A stretch of DNA of 64,000 nucleotides from Neoechinorhynchus agilis (lineage: Eukaryota; Acanthocephala): contig CM121341.1 in the NCBI GenBank assembly GCA_051530055.1, forward strand, positions 15,128,001 through 15,192,000. Direction: 5' to 3'. Below the pieces are notes generated by a model. That model worked only from the letters and a program-made list of their open reading frames with translations. It was not told the DNA's origin and searched no databases. Below are positions 53,614-64,000 of this stretch, one piece after another. A program made the position numbers and the translations under genes. Each line of letters starts with the position of its first letter. Within the stretch, counting starts at the first letter, position 1.

Positions 53614-53823
53614 GGTTAGATATGTATTGTTATTTTGCGATCGTTTATGAAAACTTAAAAAGACGTCCAATCTGCTGCTTGTAAGTTTTCTGCTTACATA
53701 TTAGAAAACTTACGAGCAATTGAATTGATAAAATGATTCTGATTCAGCCGGTCGAAATATATTCATTCGTCTATTTAACGCTCCGCCTCCTCCTCTCGAG
53801 TGTTCATAAACGACTGCAAAATA
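53614..53823. mobile_element. foldback element, family 2, copy 2
   Basis: The left arm TTAGATATGTATTGTTATTTTG is the inverse of the right end of the copy at 35937-36066. A hairpin GTAAGTTTTCT...AGAAAACTTAC sits in the centre. The right 107 bp match copy 1 almost perfectly but stop short of the terminal arm. This layout fits a small non-autonomous DNA element with terminal inverted repeats. Confidence 0.7.
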
Positions 53824-54290
53824 AGCACTTCTCGGGAATGTTGAAAAGAAGGCACTATCCGGATTGGGCGAGTGGTTGACGCAATCGACCAATGGAAAAC
53901 CAATCAGTAACTTTCATCCGATCTGAATTCAGGTTGATGACGTTCGCTCCAATCCTTTACGCATAACACTTGAATTTCGAAATACCTATTTCGTCTTGGA
54001 TTATTGTCCCGGGTTGGAATAAATGCAATTCTCAATTTTTTAAATTTGAATTGATAATAACTGAATCTGTCGAACATTCGACAATAACGAAACGGTTCAA
54101 ACATTCATTATCGACTAAAATAATAACATGAACATTTATTTTCATATCACGTTCTTGATTCTTTCGGCAATAAATTGTAATTAGTGACGTAGCTGACTAA
54201 AACCTCGAATGATTTAAAAGCATTTAAGGATAAGTGCTGAATCTGGACATTTATACCCTTTTTAGTAGTTAATGTGAACCAGTATAAAAG
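53824..54290. other. intergenic
   Basis: No feature recognised between the foldback element and the retroelement relic. Confidence 0.45.
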
Positions 54291-55290
54291 GGCGGTCAAG
54301 GTTTCATTGCGGGGTTTTTGTCTGTGAAGGGCACCAACGACAACACCAAGGCCGTCCCCTCGCTTCGCTCGGAACCTGGATGTTAGACCACAATATGAAG
54401 ACGGAAACTTGCCCGCCCAAAACGAGGCAAGTGAAAAGAACAACGTCAATGTGATTATTTCAACTTCGTCAGCCGAGGGTACCACACGACCGAGCTTCTC
54501 TATATGATTATGTGAGGTTTGTGATGGGATTTTCTCCCTGACGAAAACAGGAGTTCTTACGGTCTATGGACCCCGTAATTCACGCTGCGGTGGTTCCGGT
54601 TCACCCTCTAAGTCCATTGATGGTGTGCGCCAGAATCCTCTCACGACATCACCAGTACAAAATGAAATTCCAAATGTAGGGAATATTGTGCGAGAGTTCT
54701 GCCCAGGAACGTTCTGAAAAGAACCACAAGGGGCACGGGATATCAGGCCGCAAAGAGAGATTCACCGCTTTATTGACAGACTGTATCGAGACTAACTCAG
54801 AGTTGTCGTGGATGTGTCTCTCTGTGTTCCCTAGGCTAATGTTTTCCACTGGTGAAGTTTGTGAGGGTTCTCTGACCACAAAAATAAAAAAGCGAATAAG
54901 CCTTTTTGACGAAAATTTTATTCAATACCTTTCGACAGCAAGCGAGCTACGTAAGGAGTGTGGCAGGAGCGTGACCACCGTCGAAATCCGTCGCTTGCTG
55001 GACGCGTTTCTTCGAAGTTCGCAGATGGAGATGTCAGAGGAGCAGTTCGTCTTTTATCATCAATGGACAGTCTCGCCAGAGATAACGAAGAAACTTTACG
55101 AGCTCTTCGTTCCAAACCTCCGAGTGACGGCGATCGGCAGCTTTTCGTTAAATACTCCTGCTTCGATGCGATCCCTTATGTTTTATCATCGAAATCAGAA
55201 GTGAAGATGGCAACATCATCATTTGCAAACGGATCAGCTCACTTTGTGGTAATAAACTTCTCTTAAATTTAGAATCGTCATCATCAATTG
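54291..55290 (+). pseudogene. decayed retroelement fragment
   Basis: A GC-richer block. On the plus strand near 55000-55130 it encodes LAGRVSSKFADGDVRGAVRL followed by NEETLRALRSKPPSDGD. A basic segment of this type, with DVRGAVRLL and an ETLRALR repeat of charge, is found upstream of the reverse transcriptase in some metazoan retroelements. No reverse transcriptase follows and the frames on either side are broken by stops. The family call is tentative. Confidence 0.4.
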
Positions 55291-55429
55291 GAAAACGTAT
55301 GCAACTTAATGAGGCCTCACAAGATTGGATATTCGGTATAATCTTAGAACTGGACAATAAAGACAAACGAGAGATAATTATCGACAACCCATAAAGCTTT
55401 ATTATTTCTTTTTTTTTCTTTTTTTATTC

Positions 55430-55640
55430 ATATATTTCCCGCCACCTCAGGAGGCATCCCAGGTTCCGGAGGGATTACAAATTCATAACCATATAGCTCA
55501 GGGTTTTAAGTGATCTCATTCGCATCCCTGGCCCAGATAGGAGGTATATTCACAACACTTAATAAAAAAACCCGGCTAGCCAGACATAAGATAAAATAAT
55601 ATAATGCTAACCTTAAGTTAAAACTGGCAGAGTTTGTATA
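55430..55640 (+). mobile_element. SINE-like unit 1 (body only)
   Basis: The segment from TCAGGAGGCATCCCAGG to CCCAGATAGGAGG, followed by A/T-rich sequence, aligns at low identity to 55785-55960. No tRNA-like head is visible in this copy. Confidence 0.45.
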
Positions 55641-55654
55641 TTCTGTGATTGTGT

Positions 55655-55960
55655 CGAAATGGTCTAGTGGACTTGAGCCCCGAATCCCTGTTTCAGGGTC
55701 CAAGGGTTCAAAATCCATTGGCACCGATGGTTCACAGCCAAAGGGGACGAAATACTGCTAAATCAAGGAAACTCACTAATGAGTCGCGCATACTCGGGAG
55801 GTATCTGGGGATCTAGAGGGATGTATAAACTCATACCGGATGGTTCAGGGTATTAAGATATTTTATGCGCTTCATTGAACCAGATCGGTGGGCTGCGTTT
55901 CCAAAGAAGATTATCAGCCTTGAGGCCACACATAGATAATAAAATAAACACTCACTAAGC
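55655..55960 (+). mobile_element. SINE-like unit 2 with tRNA-like head
   Basis: The head has ATGGTCTAGTGG (A-box-like, close to tRNA-Glu) and, about 43 bp on, GGGTTCAAAATCC (B-box-like). The body from TCGGGAGGTATCTGGGG resembles unit 1. The head cannot fold into a full tRNA by eye, as expected of a SINE promoter. Confidence 0.5.
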
Positions 55961-58700
55961 ATTTTGTGTTATATTTGTTTAAATTGCGCGTACAGTAGAA
56001 CGTCGTTTACTCGAATTAATTGGAACCGGAAACCATTCGGATACGAGATTTTTTCTGATAAACGGAAACCCAATGTGATTTATCCAGTTTTTAAAACTAT
56101 ACTACAGATATCAAAGTTCTTAACATGCGGGGAAAGTGGTTTAAAAGGCAAAATTAAGGTAGAATTACACCAATTTAGCTTTATTGTTAAAAATAATCAC
56201 TTATTTTTTGAGCAAAGGTAGTTGAGCAGGACAGCATTCTGATCCGCATAGTTGACGTTTGGGATAACTGACGTTCCACTGTATATATTTAAAACAAATT
56301 AAAATCGGCCTCCTAATTACATCTGAAAGATATCGCTTAATTTTTATTTGTTATGTTTTTGTTTCTTACAATTTGATCTATGAATAGTCTAGTATTTTCC
56401 AAACTATATTCTCAGTCGTATTACTGAAGTGCAAATCCAATTTTTCATCTTCTCCTTCACTGTCTTAAATATGAATTGATCAGATCACTGACACTCGCTT
56501 TTATAAAGTAATCGTCCTTGCAATAATTTAAATTGCAATTGCGACAGCTTCAAATCTTTTTAATCCCACTCCAATTATAACGAACTTGACTACTTACTTT
56601 TTGAAACGAGCATGCAATCAACGTCAAGTGAAATCGCTTCTGTAGTAATCAATTTCTGTTAATGTATCCTGGAAAATCCATATGCAAATTATAAACAAGT
56701 TTTAGAATTTCTTTAAAATTTCAAATTTTAAATTAAATCCATATTTTGAATTCGTACCATTTTTTTCTAGAACTAGAATACGACGAGTGGCGCCCTGAAA
56801 GTGTTTACTGAGTTGCTATCTTCTGCCTATACTCTTAATTACAAACAGGAATTCTGAAAATACATATGACAAGATGGATTAGAAAGATCTTATTAAACTA
56901 CGTTTACAGTGGCATATGAATTGAACGTTATCGTTTTAAATAGGCTTCTTAGATTGATTAAGTCTTGTGCTCGTTGCTAAATTTTGCTTAATCCTTTTCC
57001 ATGAGGTCGAAATCAAAATTATCAAATCAGCAATAAAGTAACTTCTTTAATCTTCGCATTATTACCAATCTATGGAATCCCGCAATGCTTTAAGAAGATG
57101 ATAAAATGTTCCTTCTGCTCGAATCGCAGTTTCTATGACCAAAATGCTTCACGCAAACTAGAAAACAATATAATAGTAGATGTTTTTTTAAACAACTGAG
57201 CACAAAGAACATCAAAATGGACTTTTAGAACATACTTCAATTATAATATTGCCATAGCGCTAACAGAAAATATATTCATTGCTTAAGGCCTTCGAGTTTC
57301 TAGAGCTTATTCATGTGAGTTCTTTTTATTTGCAGGGTTTTATGAATGGCGTTATTATGTCGACGAATCTAACATCTTTCCCTCCGATATGAAAATTGTA
57401 TTTAGAGCCAGCGATTAGCATTACATATTCGATGGTTATCATACATCTCGAATCCTTTTAGAGCATTACGCCTTTATTATATAAATTAAATCTCAATGGA
57501 TTTTTAATGAACTCCCATCAAGTTATTTCTAGGTGAAAATCATCTGTGAAACTAAACATACAGGCAATTTTCAACAAACTGCCAATTTAAAAACAGTGAG
57601 ATATTTCGAATCTTGCGTATTTGCCTTTATTTTGTTCGATAGATCCCTTAATTCTCACTAAGATTGTATAGTTGAATCTAAGTATAAAAATAATAATGAA
57701 CCCAAAATCATTGAACTTAACGTAAGAGAACTGAGTCCGCTTGAGATATATTGCAAAGCGTTTAACTGTCGACTAGCGTAATTAACGTCGTTATTTTTTA
57801 AACTCATCGATTGCGTTTAAAAATAAAGGAAATCAAACTTATTTTCATGAAAATCATCTTACATTTCTGTAATTACTTGCACAACGAAACGATGAATTCT
57901 TCGAATTGTTGTCTTTCAATCAAAGGGTGGACTTATCGGGTTTCCTGTTCACGGAAACGGGTGAGATTTTTGCATGGAAGCCAAACCCCTCTGGGTGATT
58001 TTGTATGGAATAAAAGTACAATATCTTTGCGCTCGATGTGTGATTTGCATAATGTGTTCACAGATTTGAGCTAAACTCAAAAGTTCTCAGCACTCCTGGG
58101 ATTCTCAGGACTGACATTTCCAATCAAATGTTTTAGGCCTTGTCAAGAAGTATGCACGCCTAAGTCGTTAAACTCGTAGTGATTTCTGTCTAGAGCGCAT
58201 TTTGCCTGCTTGTCCATCACATAATCATGCTACTTTACATTAGATTTCCCACGTATGGCGTCGCAATCAAAATGCATATTTTAAATTTCAGTTCCTTTTT
58301 TAGTACATCTAGCGCCCATAAAGAAGTACTTGATGATTTCCTGTCGCGGCGCGCATTCCGCTCTCACAAACGTCTGCACTTTCACTACTATTAAGATTTT
58401 CGTCATACCTATTGACTAAATGAGTGAGCTGCTGGTACTTTAAATATTATCGAGGCTTTCGCCTCTAATTCGATCCAGGTGGAAGGAAATAAGAACAAAC
58501 GATACACTAGGAGAAAAAGACTATCAGCATTTGTCTCGGTAACTTAGAGGAAGAAAAGTTGTTCTACAGCACTGGAGGCATTGGCGTGCTGAAGGGCTTG
58601 CGGCACACTTGATTTGATAGGAAAAGAAAGCACGGTATGCGTAGGAAAAACGAGTTTGTAAAGTTTAGTGCCATCGTCGTGCAGAAAATCCCCTGGTTGA
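55961..58700. other. gene-poor AT-rich region upstream of PKC
   Basis: 2.7 kb in which I see no convincing gene, RNA or repeat. Short open frames (for example 55964-56221 and 57811-58074) have no recognisable product. The protein kinase C promoter and any 5' exon should lie toward the right end. Confidence 0.45.
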
Positions 58701-63873
<5,173 letters not shown>

Positions 63874-63877
63874 AAAT

Positions 63878-63883
63878 AATAAA
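63878..63883 (+). promoter_or_regulatory. candidate polyadenylation signal of PKC
   Basis: AATAAA five bases after the PKC stop codon. If used, the 3' UTR would be extremely short. Confidence 0.4.
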
Positions 63884-64000
63884 TGAGAATGTATACGTCC
63901 TTACCGTTTCTAATCGACCTTTGACTTTGCTGTATGTCATTAAAAACGAATCGTCATAAATATTGATAAAAAGTTTAACAGAAAAACATTTCTGATAGTA

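Overview
The window is nuclear DNA from an invertebrate metazoan. Spliced genes with very short GT-AG introns (mostly 42-55 bp) sit beside an 18 kb satellite array, a LINE, a Penelope-like relic, foldback elements and a complete rhabdovirus-like glycoprotein gene. The standard nuclear code reads every gene sensibly. Intron size and AT-richness recall nematodes, but the sequence alone does not fix the phylum.

Bases 1-18407 are one tandem satellite, running off the left edge, with a 204-bp monomer. The monomer is itself a trimer of diverged ~68-bp units, and degenerate single ~68-bp units survive in the flank (18419-18683). A 259-bp (AC)n tract interrupts the array. The last 2 kb mixes near-identical monomers with scrambled fragments.

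Bases 18930-35611 carry housekeeping genes: pyruvate carboxylase (-), mitochondrial seryl-tRNA synthetase (-), the mitoribosomal protein MRPS18B (+), the TRAPP subunit TRAPPC6 (+), a small unrecognised gene (-) and a nucleolin-like RRM protein (-). Foldback-element copies and a GIY-YIG retroelement relic lie between them.

Bases 36.4-40.9 kb hold a LINE whose ORF1 stop and ORF2 start overlap as TAATG. Its (TAA)n tail ends 78 bp from the 3' end of a tRNA-Trp gene. Then come an FBXO42-like F-box/kelch gene (-), an uninterrupted 542-codon rhabdovirus-type glycoprotein gene (-) and DNA topoisomerase II (-).

Bases 53.6-58.6 kb are repeat-rich (foldback element, retroelement relic, tandem SINE-like units) and otherwise look empty. 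A complete novel-type (epsilon-class) protein kinase C gene of 14 exons (+) closes the window. The genes look like independent housekeeping and signalling loci; three (PC, SARS2, MRPS18B) encode mitochondrial proteins, but nothing suggests an operon. Exon joins were made by eye from GT-AG signals, reading phase and family similarity. Two joins, in pyruvate carboxylase and topoisomerase II, do not resolve cleanly and are flagged. I found no clear new multi-gene system; the best leads are the intact glycoprotein gene and the layered origin of the satellite.
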